The notes: a model not told the origin generated them from the sequence alone. Shown: positions 23,869-32,533, numbered from the stretch's first letter. The stretch is 33,797 bases of DNA from Roseovarius sp. (GCF_018066915.1 NZ_JAGPVV010000279.1:1-33797); one strand, 5' to 3'. Made by a program: numbers and translations.

Positions 23869-26346
23869 CTACTGACCTTCGGGACGCAGGATGGTGATGC
23901 CCACAGAGGCCGCGCGCGCCAGAGCAGGGTCGAGCGACATCGGGATATATTCGCCGCGCCGCCAGAGTTGCGACAGGTTGTCGTAATAGCGGCTGAGGAA
24001 ATGCCCCGATTGGCCTGTGGCGATGATAAAGACGCTGCTGTCAGGGTCGGCAAAGTCATAGACGCCGCGGTAGCCTGCGCCATGCACGTTCTGGAACGGG
24101 TCCGGCCCGTCACCGCCGCGCGTCCGCCCGCGCAGGAGTGTATTGTCGCCACCCGAGGTGGATTGGCGGATGTTGACGAAATGGCGCAGGAGCGGAACCT
24201 CGCCCAGCACCTGATGGTCATGGGTGGCCTGATGCGCATCGCCCCAACGCAGGCTTTCGAGCGATGCGCCATAGCGTTCGGATATCCAGATCAGCGCATC
24301 GTCGAGCGCCATGCGGGCGGTGTCGGTGCAGGTCTCGATTGCCGTCGATTGCTTGACATCGCACCAGGCGGCGGCCCCATCGACATTGCGGAACACCCGT
24401 TCGATGAAGATCGGATCGGGGTGGTCAAACTCGCGCGACAGGGGACCAAGATCATCGCGGATCAGCCGGTCCATCAGCGCGCGCATCCACGCGGCATAAA
24501 GCAGCGGTTCGGGCAGATGTTCGTTCATCTCGCCGTTCCAGTTGGCCAGCATGGTGAGGGCCTTTTGGCGCAGACGCTCGGGCGTGCCTTCGGGCGCGGC
24601 TTCGCCGGTGAACCAAAGATCGGCCCCAATGAGCGGCAAGAGCGAGCGGGCGGTAAAGCTCACGGTGTCAAGCTGCGCCTCGATAAAGCTGTCGCGGGTA
24701 TGCACCTCGCGGCCCTGCATGAGCCTGCGCCAGCGGTGGACGCGCTGCGTGTCACCCCAGAGGTGGCTGACATGCATGGGAAAGGGGCGGTCCACCACCT
24801 TGTTGTTGGTATTCCCGAGGATACCGCCCGAGGGGGCCACGAATTCGGGGTTGGCGGCAAAGGGCAGCATGCCCTGCCAGCGGTTTTCCGGCAACCAGCC
24901 GCGTGCGGGCATGCGCCCCTCGCTCTCGTGGCGGGCATCGCGGCGGGGCATGGCCCCGATGGTGCGCATGGCGATGGTGCTCTGGTCCACAAGGGTAAGG
25001 TTTTGCGAGGGCGCAATATAGAGCCGGCTGAGGTCGATCGCCTCTTGCACCGTCTGCGCGCGCATGAGGCCGATGGCCGAGGACATGGTGGTATCCTCGG
25101 GGCTGAGGGCTGTCCACGCGAGAGAGGCCACATGGCCTGCGGGGGTCACTTCGGCCAGATCATAATGGCTACCGGGCAAGACGGGGCCATTATCTGTCCA
25201 GCGCAGGGTGAGGGTGACGGGATCGGAATCCTTGATCTCGATGATGGAGCGAGAGGTGCGAAATTCCTTCCAGCCATCCGGCGTGCGGTACTCATCGGGA
25301 TTCTCGGGGTTCACCTCTTCGATATAGAGGTCCTGATCGTCGAGATAGGACGAGGTGACAGCCCAGCCCAACCGCGCGCTGCGCCCTGTGAGGATCGCGG
25401 GGATGCCGGGAATCGTGCCGCCGATCACACCGCCTGTTTGCAGGTCGAGCCGGGCGAGATACCAGATATTCGGCGCGGAAAAGCCCAAGTGCGGGTCGTT
25501 GGCCAAAAGCGTGCCGCCCGAAGCCGAGCGCGAGGGGGCGGCGGCAAAGGCATTCGAGGCCCCGGCAAAGGCGCGGCGTTTGAAGGGCGAAAGCGGGTCG
25601 TCCTCTGCTGGCGCGGTTTGCGCGATGCGAGACCAGTTGGCACCCGGAAAGAGGGCTGCATATTCAGGCAGGGCGGCAATGCCGCTGCCGGGGGCAAGGG
25701 GCATGATGTCGGCCAGACGGTTCTGGTCTTCGAGGGCCAGGGCCGCGCGGGCAAAGAGCACTTCGTTCTCAAGATGCGACGACAACTGCACCGCCATCAG
25801 CTTGATCAGCGCAATGGAATCCGCAGGTTGCCACGGGGCGATGGGGGCGTTGAAGAGGAACTGCTCAGGGGCACCGCGCCCCAGAGCCTCGCGGTTGATC
25901 TCGGTCAGGCGGGCATTGACGCCATCGGAATAGGCCTTGAGCGCGGCCATGGTTTCGGCATCTTGCACCGCGACCGATTGGCGCGCGAGCGTATAGAGAT
26001 CGAGGCGGCGCAGGGTGCTGTCAATCTTGACGGTGCGGGGGCCGAACACCTCTGACAACCGCCCCTGCACGGTGCGGCGCATCGTCATCATCTGCCAGAG
26101 GCGGTCCTGCGCATGGGCATAGCCCAGCCCAAAGAAGCTGTCGGCGTCGGTCTGGCCCAGAATATGCGGCACATTGGCATTGTCGCGCACGATCTCGACC
26201 GGGGCGGTGATGCCCGTGACCGTCAGCGTCGTGTCATAGTCGGGCAAGGAGCGCGACAGCAGGAAATAGGCCCCGACCAGCGCCAGCAGCGCCAAGAGGA
26301 TCGCGCCGCCCGCCAGCCGCAACAACCATTTCACCAGCCCTGACAT
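23869..26346 (-). CDS. Penicillin acylase family Ntn hydrolase, membrane-anchored
   Basis: An 825-residue precursor of the penicillin acylase/AHL acylase family, which self-cleaves to free a catalytic N-terminal serine and hydrolyses amides such as beta-lactam side chains or acyl-homoserine lactones. A hydrophobic N-terminal segment (about 9-30) is an uncleaved anchor or signal. The alpha part has VPHILGQTDADSFFGLGYAHAQDRLWQM in pieces (59-86). The expected processing site is AGA-SNAF with Ser264 as nucleophile, followed by the beta-chain motifs GGTLLANDPHLGF and LGWAVTSSYLDDQDLYIEE. Later HLWGDTQRVHRWRRLM appears and NGEMNEH nearer the end. Substrate unknown. It is divergent from the dehydrogenase gene at 26445. 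Confidence 0.93.
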   Translation of the reverse strand: MSGLVKWLLRLAGGAILLALLALVGAYFLLSRSLPDYDTTLTVTGITAPVEIVRDNANVPHILGQTDADSFFGLGYAHAQDRLWQMMTMRRTVQGRLSEVFGPRTVKIDSTLRRLDLYTLARQSVAVQDAETMAALKAYSDGVNARLTEINREALGRGAPEQFLFNAPIAPWQPADSIALIKLMAVQLSSHLENEVLFARAALALEDQNRLADIMPLAPGSGIAALPEYAALFPGANWSRIAQTAPAEDDPLSPFKRRAFAGASNAFAAAPSRSASGGTLLANDPHLGFSAPNIWYLARLDLQTGGVIGGTIPGIPAILTGRSARLGWAVTSSYLDDQDLYIEEVNPENPDEYRTPDGWKEFRTSRSIIEIKDSDPVTLTLRWTDNGPVLPGSHYDLAEVTPAGHVASLAWTALSPEDTTMSSAIGLMRAQTVQEAIDLSRLYIAPSQNLTLVDQSTIAMRTIGAMPRRDARHESEGRMPARGWLPENRWQGMLPFAANPEFVAPSGGILGNTNNKVVDRPFPMHVSHLWGDTQRVHRWRRLMQGREVHTRDSFIEAQLDTVSFTARSLLPLIGADLWFTGEAAPEGTPERLRQKALTMLANWNGEMNEHLPEPLLYAAWMRALMDRLIRDDLGPLSREFDHPDPIFIERVFRNVDGAAAWCDVKQSTAIETCTDTARMALDDALIWISERYGASLESLRWGDAHQATHDHQVLGEVPLLRHFVNIRQSTSGGDNTLLRGRTRGGDGPDPFQNVHGAGYRGVYDFADPDSSVFIIATGQSGHFLSRYYDNLSQLWRRGEYIPMSLDPALARAASVGITILRPEGQ

Positions 26347-26444
26347 GCCCCGGCACCGCCCTATTTTCCGCTTGCATCACCTGCCGGGGATAGTCAGAAA
26401 ACCCCGGCAAGACAATGGCACAAGATGTGGGAGAGGACAGAACT

Positions 26445-27317
26445 ATGGCAAAACTGGCGTTTCTGGGGCTCGGGGTTATGGGCTATCCGATGGCGGGGCA
26501 TCTGGCGGCAGCCGGGCATGAGGTCTGTGTTTACAACCGCACAGCCGCCAAGGCCGAAGCATGGGCGACCCAGCATGGCGGGCGGCACGCCGCCACCCCG
26601 CGCGAGGCCGCAGCAGGGGCGGAATTTGTGATGGCCTGTGTGGGCAATGACGACGATCTGCGGTCGGTCTGTCAGGGGGACGATGGGGCCTTTGCCGGGA
26701 TGGCGCAGGGCGCGGTGTTCGTGGATCACACCACGGTGTCGTCGAAGGTCACGACCGAGCTTTATGCCGAGGCCAAGGCGGCGGGGCTGAATTTTGTCGA
26801 TGCCCCCGTGTCGGGCGGTCAGGCAGGGGCCGAAAAAGGCCAGCTTTCGATCATGTGCGGTGGCGATGAGGCGGCCTATGCGGCGGCCGAGCCGGTGATG
26901 CAGGTCTATGCCAAGCTCTGCCGCCGAATTGGCGAGAGCGGCGCCGGGCAGATGACCAAGATGTGCAATCAGATCGCGATTGCCGGTCTAGTGCAGGGTC
27001 TGGCCGAAGCGCTGCATTTCGCAGAGAAGGCAGGGCTCGATGGGCGCGCGGTGGTCGAGGTGATCTCTCAGGGGGCTGCCGGATCGTGGCAGATGTCGAA
27101 CCGCTATGAGACGATGATTGACGACAAGTGGAACCACGGCTTTGCCGTCGACTGGATGCGCAAGGACCTTGGCATTTGCCTCAGCACCGCCGATGAGACT
27201 GGCGCCAGCCTGCCGGTGACAGCGCTGGTGGATCAGTTCTACAAGGACGTCCAGAAGATGGGTGGCGGTCGTTGGGATACGTCGAGCCTCTTTGCGCGCT
27301 TGCGCAAGCTTGGGTGA
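26445..27317 (+). CDS. 3-hydroxyisobutyrate dehydrogenase-family NAD(P)-dependent oxidoreductase
   Basis: Beta-hydroxyacid dehydrogenase superfamily enzyme, 290 residues. The Rossmann motif is LAFLGLGVMGYPMAGHL (4-20) and the substrate motif DAPVSGGQAGAEKGQLSIMCGG (119-140, in pieces). The catalytic Lys172 sits in GAGQMTKMCNQI with Asn175 following. Possible activities are 3-hydroxyisobutyrate dehydrogenase, tartronate semialdehyde reductase or succinic semialdehyde reductase; the sequence does not decide. ATG at 26445 has AGAGGA 7 bases upstream and begins directly at the first beta-strand, so it is preferred to an upstream alternative at 26415. No valine-catabolism genes are adjacent. Confidence 0.92.
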   Translation: MAKLAFLGLGVMGYPMAGHLAAAGHEVCVYNRTAAKAEAWATQHGGRHAATPREAAAGAEFVMACVGNDDDLRSVCQGDDGAFAGMAQGAVFVDHTTVSSKVTTELYAEAKAAGLNFVDAPVSGGQAGAEKGQLSIMCGGDEAAYAAAEPVMQVYAKLCRRIGESGAGQMTKMCNQIAIAGLVQGLAEALHFAEKAGLDGRAVVEVISQGAAGSWQMSNRYETMIDDKWNHGFAVDWMRKDLGICLSTADETGASLPVTALVDQFYKDVQKMGGGRWDTSSLFARLRKLG

Positions 27318-27327
27318 AATGGCGCGG

Positions 27328-27355
27328 TGTCAGGCGATCTTGCGGTCGCCTGACA
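27328..27355. other. Perfect 10-bp stem-loop across the 3' ends of convergent genes
   Basis: TGTCAGGCGA (27328-27337) and TCGCCTGACA (27346-27355) are exact complements around an 8-base loop. The stem begins 11 bases after the dehydrogenase stop and includes the stop codon and last codons of the minus-strand membrane protein. No T-tract on either side; it may be a shared transcript end. Confidence 0.55.
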
Positions 27356-27716
27356 GCCATTTGCGCGTGTCGATGGCGTCGAGGATGAGTGAGACCACAT
27401 CGACCGCCAGCAGGATCAAGAGATAGGTCCGAAAGCCATCGGCGATGTCTTGGGCCAAGAGCCACAGGATCAGCCCCAGCATCGGTGTCCAGATGAGGAC
27501 ATGCGGCAAGGCCATCACCTTGGAAAAGCCGCGCTCGACCAGCATCAGCACGCCATTGCAGAGCATCGCGCCCACCGCCATGAGTGCCAGCCACGCGGCG
27601 GCAGGCTGCGTGATGTAGAGAAGCGACGCGGCGTTGACCGGCACGAGGATGAGGGCGACCCAAAGCTGCACCCAGAGGGGGAGGCGTCGGTAACTCTGCC
27701 AGATTTGCAATATCAT
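27330..27716 (-). CDS. Small multi-span membrane protein (unknown)
   Basis: A 128-residue protein with about four hydrophobic spans (near residues 15-35, 40-60, 70-92 and 97-115) and charged ends (IWQSYRRLPLW at the start, DTRKWLSGDRKIA at the end). I do not recognise a family. It follows the MFS gene on the same strand after a 60-base gap that holds the tail-only repeat copy. The last codons are part of a 10-bp stem-loop. A role in the inner membrane is all that can be said. Confidence 0.75.
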   Translation of the reverse strand: MILQIWQSYRRLPLWVQLWVALILVPVNAASLLYITQPAAAWLALMAVGAMLCNGVLMLVERGFSKVMALPHVLIWTPMLGLILWLLAQDIADGFRTYLLILLAVDVVSLILDAIDTRKWLSGDRKIA

Positions 27717-27730
27717 GTGCGCCCCTGCTG

Positions 27731-27760
27731 TTTCATCGTTCCAAAAATACTCAAAATCCG
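27731..27760 (-). repeat. Tail-only copy of the intergenic element
   Basis: On the minus strand, TTTTGAGTATTTTTGG then ACGATGAAA lies 17 bases after the MFS stop. It aligns with the tail of the two full copies (GAGGTATTT...AGATGAAG) over GAG, TATTT, G and ATGAA with the same spacing to within one base. The GC hairpin is missing. I judge it a divergent variant of the same motif. Confidence 0.5.
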
Positions 27761-27776
27761 ACGCTGCCGCCCGCGC

Positions 27777-28994
27777 TCAGGCGTCCTTGGGGCGCAGGGT
27801 CAGCCATATGAGCGCACCGCCTGCCAGCATCAGGAAGGGGGCCATGGCGAGGTTGACCGAGGCCCAACCGGCCTGAGGCGTGCCGCCCGAGCAGTTCATC
27901 AGCCCACCCGACGAGAGCGAGGCAAAGGTCACGCCGCCGAAGACGATGAGATCATTGAGCCCCTGCATGCGGCCGCGTTCATGCGGAGCATGGGCCCCGG
28001 CGAGCATGGTGGTCGCCCCGATAAAGCCGAAATTCCAGCCGATGCCCAAGAGGATGAGGGCGACAAAGAAGTTTTCCAGATGCACGCCGTTGAGGGCCAC
28101 AGCCCCGGCACCCGCGAGGATGACAAGTCCGGTCGCCACGATCTTTTCCACGCCGAAGCGGGCGATCAGGTGGCCGGTGAAGAACGAGGGGATATACATC
28201 GCCAGCACATGCGCCGTGACCACATCCGCCGCATTGCCCGCGTCAAAGCCGCAGCCCACGACCGCGAGCGGGGTCGAGGTCATGACCAGATTCATCAGCG
28301 CATAGGACACGGTGGCGCAGATTACGGCCACCGCGATGCGTGGGGTTTTCAGGAGTTCCATCCGCGTGCGCCCATGGGGGGCATCCACGGCGGGCACCGG
28401 CGGTTTCGGGATGTCGAGCATGAGAAAGAGGAAGGCCCCCGCGATATTGAGGGCAATGACCGCCAGATAGGTGCCCAAGAACGGGATCACCATGGCCTGC
28501 GAGGTGGCCTTGACCAGTTGCGGGCCGATCACGGCACTGAGGAGGCCGCCCGCCATGACGTAAGAGATGGCCTTGGCGCGGAAGGCGTCACTGGCGGTGT
28601 CGGCAGCGGCAAAGCGGTAAAAGCCTTGGGCGGACATATAGGTGCCGGTGATCAGGCTGCCCAAGAGGAAGATCGGGAAGGAGGCGGTATAGAGACCATA
28701 GGCGCCAATCGCCCCTCCGATGGCCCCTGCGCCCGCGCCGATGAAAAACCCGGTGCGGCGGCCATAGCGCTGCATCAGATGCGAAATCGGCGTGGCCGAG
28801 AGCATCGAGCCCAGCACGATGAGCGATATCGGCAGGGTGGCAAAGCAGATGTTGGAGGCGAGCGATTGCCCGGCAAGCCCACCCACGACGAAGATCATCG
28901 GCATTTGCGCGCCTAAAATGGCTTGGGCTGCGACCAGAACGGCCACATTGCGCCGCGCGCGGCTATCGTCGGGTTGGAGGGTGATATCGGTCAT
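27777..28994 (-). CDS. Major facilitator superfamily transporter
   Basis: A 405-residue integral membrane protein with about twelve spans. The MFS loop 2-3 signature appears as ISHLMQRYGRRTGFFIGAGAGAIGGAIGA in pieces, and a second-half equivalent as LIARFGVEKIVATGLVILA. The substrate cannot be read from sequence. ATG at 28994 has only a weak ribosome site. The gene starts 43 bases after cobB on the same strand, so it is likely co-transcribed with cobA and cobB; a link with corrinoid transport is conceivable but unproven. Confidence 0.85.
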   Translation of the reverse strand: MTDITLQPDDSRARRNVAVLVAAQAILGAQMPMIFVVGGLAGQSLASNICFATLPISLIVLGSMLSATPISHLMQRYGRRTGFFIGAGAGAIGGAIGAYGLYTASFPIFLLGSLITGTYMSAQGFYRFAAADTASDAFRAKAISYVMAGGLLSAVIGPQLVKATSQAMVIPFLGTYLAVIALNIAGAFLFLMLDIPKPPVPAVDAPHGRTRMELLKTPRIAVAVICATVSYALMNLVMTSTPLAVVGCGFDAGNAADVVTAHVLAMYIPSFFTGHLIARFGVEKIVATGLVILAGAGAVALNGVHLENFFVALILLGIGWNFGFIGATTMLAGAHAPHERGRMQGLNDLIVFGGVTFASLSSGGLMNCSGGTPQAGWASVNLAMAPFLMLAGGALIWLTLRPKDA

Positions 28995-29037
28995 GGCCGA
29001 AGTGCTAGACCCGTCGCTGGGGCGCTGCAAGGGCAAT

Positions 29038-30303
29038 TCAGGCGCGGTCGATGAGATGCGCGAAGGAGCCACTGACCCGGCCAAGGTGGAGGCCCATGGG
29101 CGGCAGGGCTGTGCCTTCGGCGTCCTGTGCGGCAAAGAGGGCGGGACCGTCGGCGCGCAGGGTTGTGGCGTAGTGGAATTCATGCCCGGCCCAAGTGCCG
29201 GGGAATGGACCTTGGGTCGCGGTCAAGGTGCGGTAACCCAGATGCAGGCGGCGGCTGGCAAAGCTGGTCTCTAGCGGTAGTATTCCGGCCATTGCGTGTT
29301 GGGTGCCTTGCGCGTCAATCAGGCCGTCACCCAGCACCATGTACCCGCCGCATTCTCCATATATATCTGAGAAGTGTGCGGCGCTCTTGAGGCTTTGCAT
29401 GAAGATGTGATTGGCGGCGAGTTGACCAGCGTGCAGTTCCGGGTAGCCGCCGGGTAGAAAGACGAAACCGGCCTCGGGCACCGCATCGTCGGCGAGGGGC
29501 GAGAAGGGACGGATTTCTGCGCCCGCCGCGCGCCAATCGGCCAGCATATGCGGATAGGCAAAGCCGAAGGCGCGGTCCTGAGCCACCGCGATGACCTGCG
29601 CCGGGGGGGCGAGGCGTGGGGCGGTTGTGGCCTCTGGCAAAGGTGCTGCAAGCGACAGGAGCGCGGCGCGGTCGAGGGTTGAGGCCAATGCGTCGGCGGC
29701 GGTGTTGAGGAACTGTTCAAGGTCGGGGTGCTCAGCGGCCTGCACCAGCCCGAGATGCCGAGAGGGTTGCGCCAGTGCCGGATTGCGGCGGAGTGCGGCC
29801 AGAACGGGCAGGCCAAGAGGAGCCAGCGCGCGGCGCAGCATCGCCTCGTGCCGCTCAGACCCTACATTGTTGAGTATCACGCCGGGCACGCGCACATTTG
29901 GATCAAAGCCTGCAAACCCTGCGACCAAGGGCGCGATGGAGCCTGCCATGCGGCCTGCATCCACCACCAGCACCACCGGCAGATCGAGATGCCGCGCCAG
30001 ATCGGCCACAGCGCCGCGCCCATCGGGCGGGGCACCATCGAAGAGGCCCATTGCGCCCTCGATGATCAGGAGGCCGTCACCAGACGCAAGGCTGCGCAGG
30101 CGCGCAGGAGTCATCGCCCAAGCGTCGAGATTGGGGCAAGGCGCGCCGCAAGCGGCCTCGTGAAAGCGGGGGTCGATGTAATCGGGGCCGGATTTCGCCC
30201 CGCGCACATGCAGACCCTCGCGGGAGAGAAGGCGCAGCAGGGCGAGGGTGAGCGTGGTTTTGCCCGCCCCAGAGGAGGGCGCGGCGAGGATCAGCCCCCG
30301 CAT
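29038..30303 (-). CDS. cobB: Cobyrinic / hydrogenobyrinic acid a,c-diamide synthase
   Basis: Amidates the a and c side chains of the corrin ring using glutamine and ATP during cobalamin synthesis. The 421-residue protein starts with the P-loop LILAAPSSGAGKTTLTLAL (4-22), then KSGPDYIDPRFH and LLIIEGAMGLFDGAP. It has the C-terminal class I glutamine amidotransferase-like part with FLPGGYPELHAGQLA, and GECGGYMVLGDG carrying the catalytic Cys. The triad His is expected within HEFHYAT. Its ATG lies inside the end of cobA (13-base overlap), showing coupled translation. In aerobic alphaproteobacteria the usual substrate is hydrogenobyrinic acid. Confidence 0.95.
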   Translation of the reverse strand: MRGLILAAPSSGAGKTTLTLALLRLLSREGLHVRGAKSGPDYIDPRFHEAACGAPCPNLDAWAMTPARLRSLASGDGLLIIEGAMGLFDGAPPDGRGAVADLARHLDLPVVLVVDAGRMAGSIAPLVAGFAGFDPNVRVPGVILNNVGSERHEAMLRRALAPLGLPVLAALRRNPALAQPSRHLGLVQAAEHPDLEQFLNTAADALASTLDRAALLSLAAPLPEATTAPRLAPPAQVIAVAQDRAFGFAYPHMLADWRAAGAEIRPFSPLADDAVPEAGFVFLPGGYPELHAGQLAANHIFMQSLKSAAHFSDIYGECGGYMVLGDGLIDAQGTQHAMAGILPLETSFASRRLHLGYRTLTATQGPFPGTWAGHEFHYATTLRADGPALFAAQDAEGTALPPMGLHLGRVSGSFAHLIDRA

Positions 30304-31166
30304 GCGGTCTCGGCGGGTAGGCCGCGCCCGAGCGGGTCGAGATCGCGGGGGGCGGCACCCGCCAGCATTCCCTGCCAGTCGAGCACCTGACGCATGAGGA
30401 CCGAACGCCCGATGCAGAGGATCGCGGGCGGCTCGAAGCCGCTTGCCTCGATATCGGCGGCGAGCCGTCCGAGCGTGGTTTCCAGCACGCGCTGATCGGG
30501 GGTAGTTGCGGAGGACACCACGGCGCAGGGTTCATCCACCGGGCGGCCTGCGTCAAGAAGTGCCGCGCTGATCTGGCCTGCGTGTTTCATGCCCATGTAG
30601 ATCACGATCACCTGACTGCCCTGCGCGATGGCCTGCCAGTTGAGCGAGGAGGGTGTGAGGCCGGACTGGTCATGCCCCGTCACGAAGGTCACGGATTGAT
30701 TGACGTCGCGGTGGGTGACGGGGATGCCCGCATAGGCCAGCCCGCCGATGCCCGCGCTGATACCCGGAATGATGCGGATGGGCACGCCGTGTTGCACCAG
30801 CGTCTGCGCCTCTTCGCCGCCGCGGCCAAAGACAAAGGGATCGCCGCCCTTGAGGCGGAGCACGCGTTTACCCTCGCGGGCGAGGTCGACCAGTTGCAGG
30901 GAAATGTCGCGTTGCTTGGCCGAAGGTTTGCCGCCGCGCTTGCCTGCGTAGATGTGGCGGGCCTGCGGGGCCCAGTCGAGGATGCAGTCCTGCACCAGCG
31001 CGTCATAGATCACCACGTCGGCCTGTTGCAGCGCATTGAGCGCGTGCAGCGTCAAGAGGCCGGGATCACCGGGGCCTGCGCCACAGAGCCAGACCCAGCC
31101 GGGTTCCATCCGGGGCCAGTCATTGCCGGGGAGCAAAGGAAGAGAAGAGCGGTGCGAGTCGGTCAT
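30291..31166 (-). CDS. cobA: Uroporphyrinogen-III C-methyltransferase
   Basis: SAM-dependent double methylation of uroporphyrinogen III at C2 and C7 to precorrin-2, the branch into cobalamin and siroheme. The 291-residue protein has the SUMT signature GAGPGDPGLLT (29-39), ADVVIYDALV, KRGGKPSAKQRDI, and RLKGGDPFVFGRGGEE, followed by PGISAGIGGLAYAGIPVTHRD. It is a single-domain enzyme, not the CysG fusion. It is the first gene of a leftward unit with cobB and probably the MFS gene. The 112-base gap upstream is too small for a full cobalamin riboswitch and shows no complete B12 box. Confidence 0.95.
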   Translation of the reverse strand: MTDSHRSSLPLLPGNDWPRMEPGWVWLCGAGPGDPGLLTLHALNALQQADVVIYDALVQDCILDWAPQARHIYAGKRGGKPSAKQRDISLQLVDLAREGKRVLRLKGGDPFVFGRGGEEAQTLVQHGVPIRIIPGISAGIGGLAYAGIPVTHRDVNQSVTFVTGHDQSGLTPSSLNWQAIAQGSQVIVIYMGMKHAGQISAALLDAGRPVDEPCAVVSSATTPDQRVLETTLGRLAADIEASGFEPPAILCIGRSVLMRQVLDWQGMLAGAAPRDLDPLGRGLPAETACGG

Positions 31167-31246
31167 GTCTTTCTATGCCGCGAGTTTCAATTTTGTGAAA
31201 GGTGGCAAACGACCATGCACCGGGGTCAGAGCGACATGACGGGAGT

Positions 31247-31271
31247 GGCCGGGCCTTGGGGCAGCCCGGCC
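31247..31271 (-). other. Stem-loop after the substrate-binding protein gene
   Basis: GGCCGGGC (31247-31254) is exactly complementary to GCCCGGCC (31264-31271), 8 bp with a 9-base loop, 7 bases past the stop of the minus-strand gene. No T-tract follows, so it may be a transcript-stabilising 3' hairpin rather than an intrinsic terminator. Confidence 0.5.
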
Positions 31272-31278
31272 GTGGGGA

Positions 31279-32412
31279 TTACATCTTGCACTCGGCCGCG
31301 TAGGCGTCGACGTGATCTTCAAGTGCGACGCCGATGATCTTGTTGGTGTAAACGTCACCTTCCTTGATCACCTCGCGGACATAGATGTCCTGAATCGGGT
31401 GATGGTTGTTGCCAAAGGCGAAATCGCCGCGCGTGCTGGAGAAATCGGCGGCCTTGAGGGCGGCGCGGAAGGCGTCGGCGTCAGAGGGTTGTGCCTGATC
31501 CAGTGCCGAGATCAGGAGGTTGGCGGTATCGAACCCCTGGCTTGCATAGAGCGAAGGCAGGCGGCCATATTTTTCCTGAAAGCTGGCAACGAAGGCCACG
31601 TTGGTTTCGTTGTCGATATCCTTGGACCATTGTGAGGTATTGACCACGCCAAGGGCCGCGTCGCCCACGGCCTGAAGGATGCCTTGGTCAAAGCTGAAGG
31701 CGGGGCCGACCACGGGCAAGCCGACGCCGCTGTCGGCATATTGCTTGAGGAAGGAAATGCCCATGCCGCCGGGCAGGAAGAAGAAGACAGAGTCCGCACC
31801 GCTTGCGCGGATCTGGGCGATTTCGGCGGCGTAATCGGTTTGGCCCAGTTGGGTGTAGATCTCGCCTGCCAACTCGCCCTTGTAGAACCGCTTGTAGCCG
31901 GTGAGCGCGTCCTGACCTGCGGGGTAATTGGGCGCGAGGATAAAGCTGTTTTTATAGCCTGCGTCATTGGCATAGGCCCCGGCGGCCTCGTGCAGGTTGT
32001 CGTTCTGCCAGGCGACGTTGAAATAGTTGGGCAAGCAGCCTTGGCCTGCCAGCGCCGAGGGGCCAGCATTGGGCGAGAGGTAGAATTTGCCTTGGGCCAC
32101 GGCACCGGGCACCACGGCCATGGCGAGGTTGGACCAGATGATGCCCGTCATCACGTCGACCTTGTCGGATTGGATCATCTTGTCCGAGAGTTGCACGGCG
32201 ATGTCGGGTTTTTGCTGATCGTCCTCGATGATCACCTCAATGTCGCTGCGCCCGGATTGCTCCAACGCGAGCATAAAGCCGTCGCGCACGTCGATGCCGA
32301 GGCCAGCGCCGCCACCCGAGAGGGTGGTAATCATGCCGACCTTGATGTCTGCCTGCGCGGTGGCGGCGGCGAGGCTGAGCGCGCCGGCGATGGCCAGTGT
32401 CTTGAATGTCAT
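31279..32412 (-). CDS. ABC transporter periplasmic substrate-binding protein (LivJ/Peripla_BP_6 type)
   Basis: A 377-residue exported receptor of the branched-chain amino acid / amide class. A clear signal peptide (MTFKTLAIAGALSLAAATAQA, cut after residue 21) leads to DIKVGMITTLSGGGAGLGIDVRDG in pieces, IIEDDQQKPDIAV, and IIWSNLAMAVVP. NAGPSALAGQGCLPNYFN, the hinge region and YASQGFDTANLLISAL come later. Two cysteines (in GQGCLPN and at AAECKM) may form a disulfide. No permease or ATPase genes are adjacent, so it appears as an orphan receptor in this window. Ligand unknown; such proteins also bind aromatic acids and amides. It is downstream of tetR on the same strand. Confidence 0.92.
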   Translation of the reverse strand: MTFKTLAIAGALSLAAATAQADIKVGMITTLSGGGAGLGIDVRDGFMLALEQSGRSDIEVIIEDDQQKPDIAVQLSDKMIQSDKVDVMTGIIWSNLAMAVVPGAVAQGKFYLSPNAGPSALAGQGCLPNYFNVAWQNDNLHEAAGAYANDAGYKNSFILAPNYPAGQDALTGYKRFYKGELAGEIYTQLGQTDYAAEIAQIRASGADSVFFFLPGGMGISFLKQYADSGVGLPVVGPAFSFDQGILQAVGDAALGVVNTSQWSKDIDNETNVAFVASFQEKYGRLPSLYASQGFDTANLLISALDQAQPSDADAFRAALKAADFSSTRGDFAFGNNHHPIQDIYVREVIKEGDVYTNKIIGVALEDHVDAYAAECKM

Positions 32413-32533
32413 ATGTCATCTCTCCCTGATGTCGGGCGGTTTGTCCCGTCCCGGATTGCCCTTGGTCCCCCAGAGGGTGGTGCCCAATCCTTTCCACAGC
32501 TTTGGCAAAAGGTCCAGATGTCAGCGGAATGGA

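Noticed and set aside
23575-26055. Open frame of about 826 codons on the plus strand opposite the penicillin acylase gene
   Set aside because: The minus-strand gene has full catalytic motifs; the plus-strand frame is Gly/Arg/His-rich with no recognisable domain.
31167-31278. Cobalamin riboswitch upstream of cobA
   Set aside because: The gap of about 112 bases is shorter than the usual element. Only a partial GCCACT is found on the minus strand, within a hairpin that belongs to the end of the neighbouring gene.
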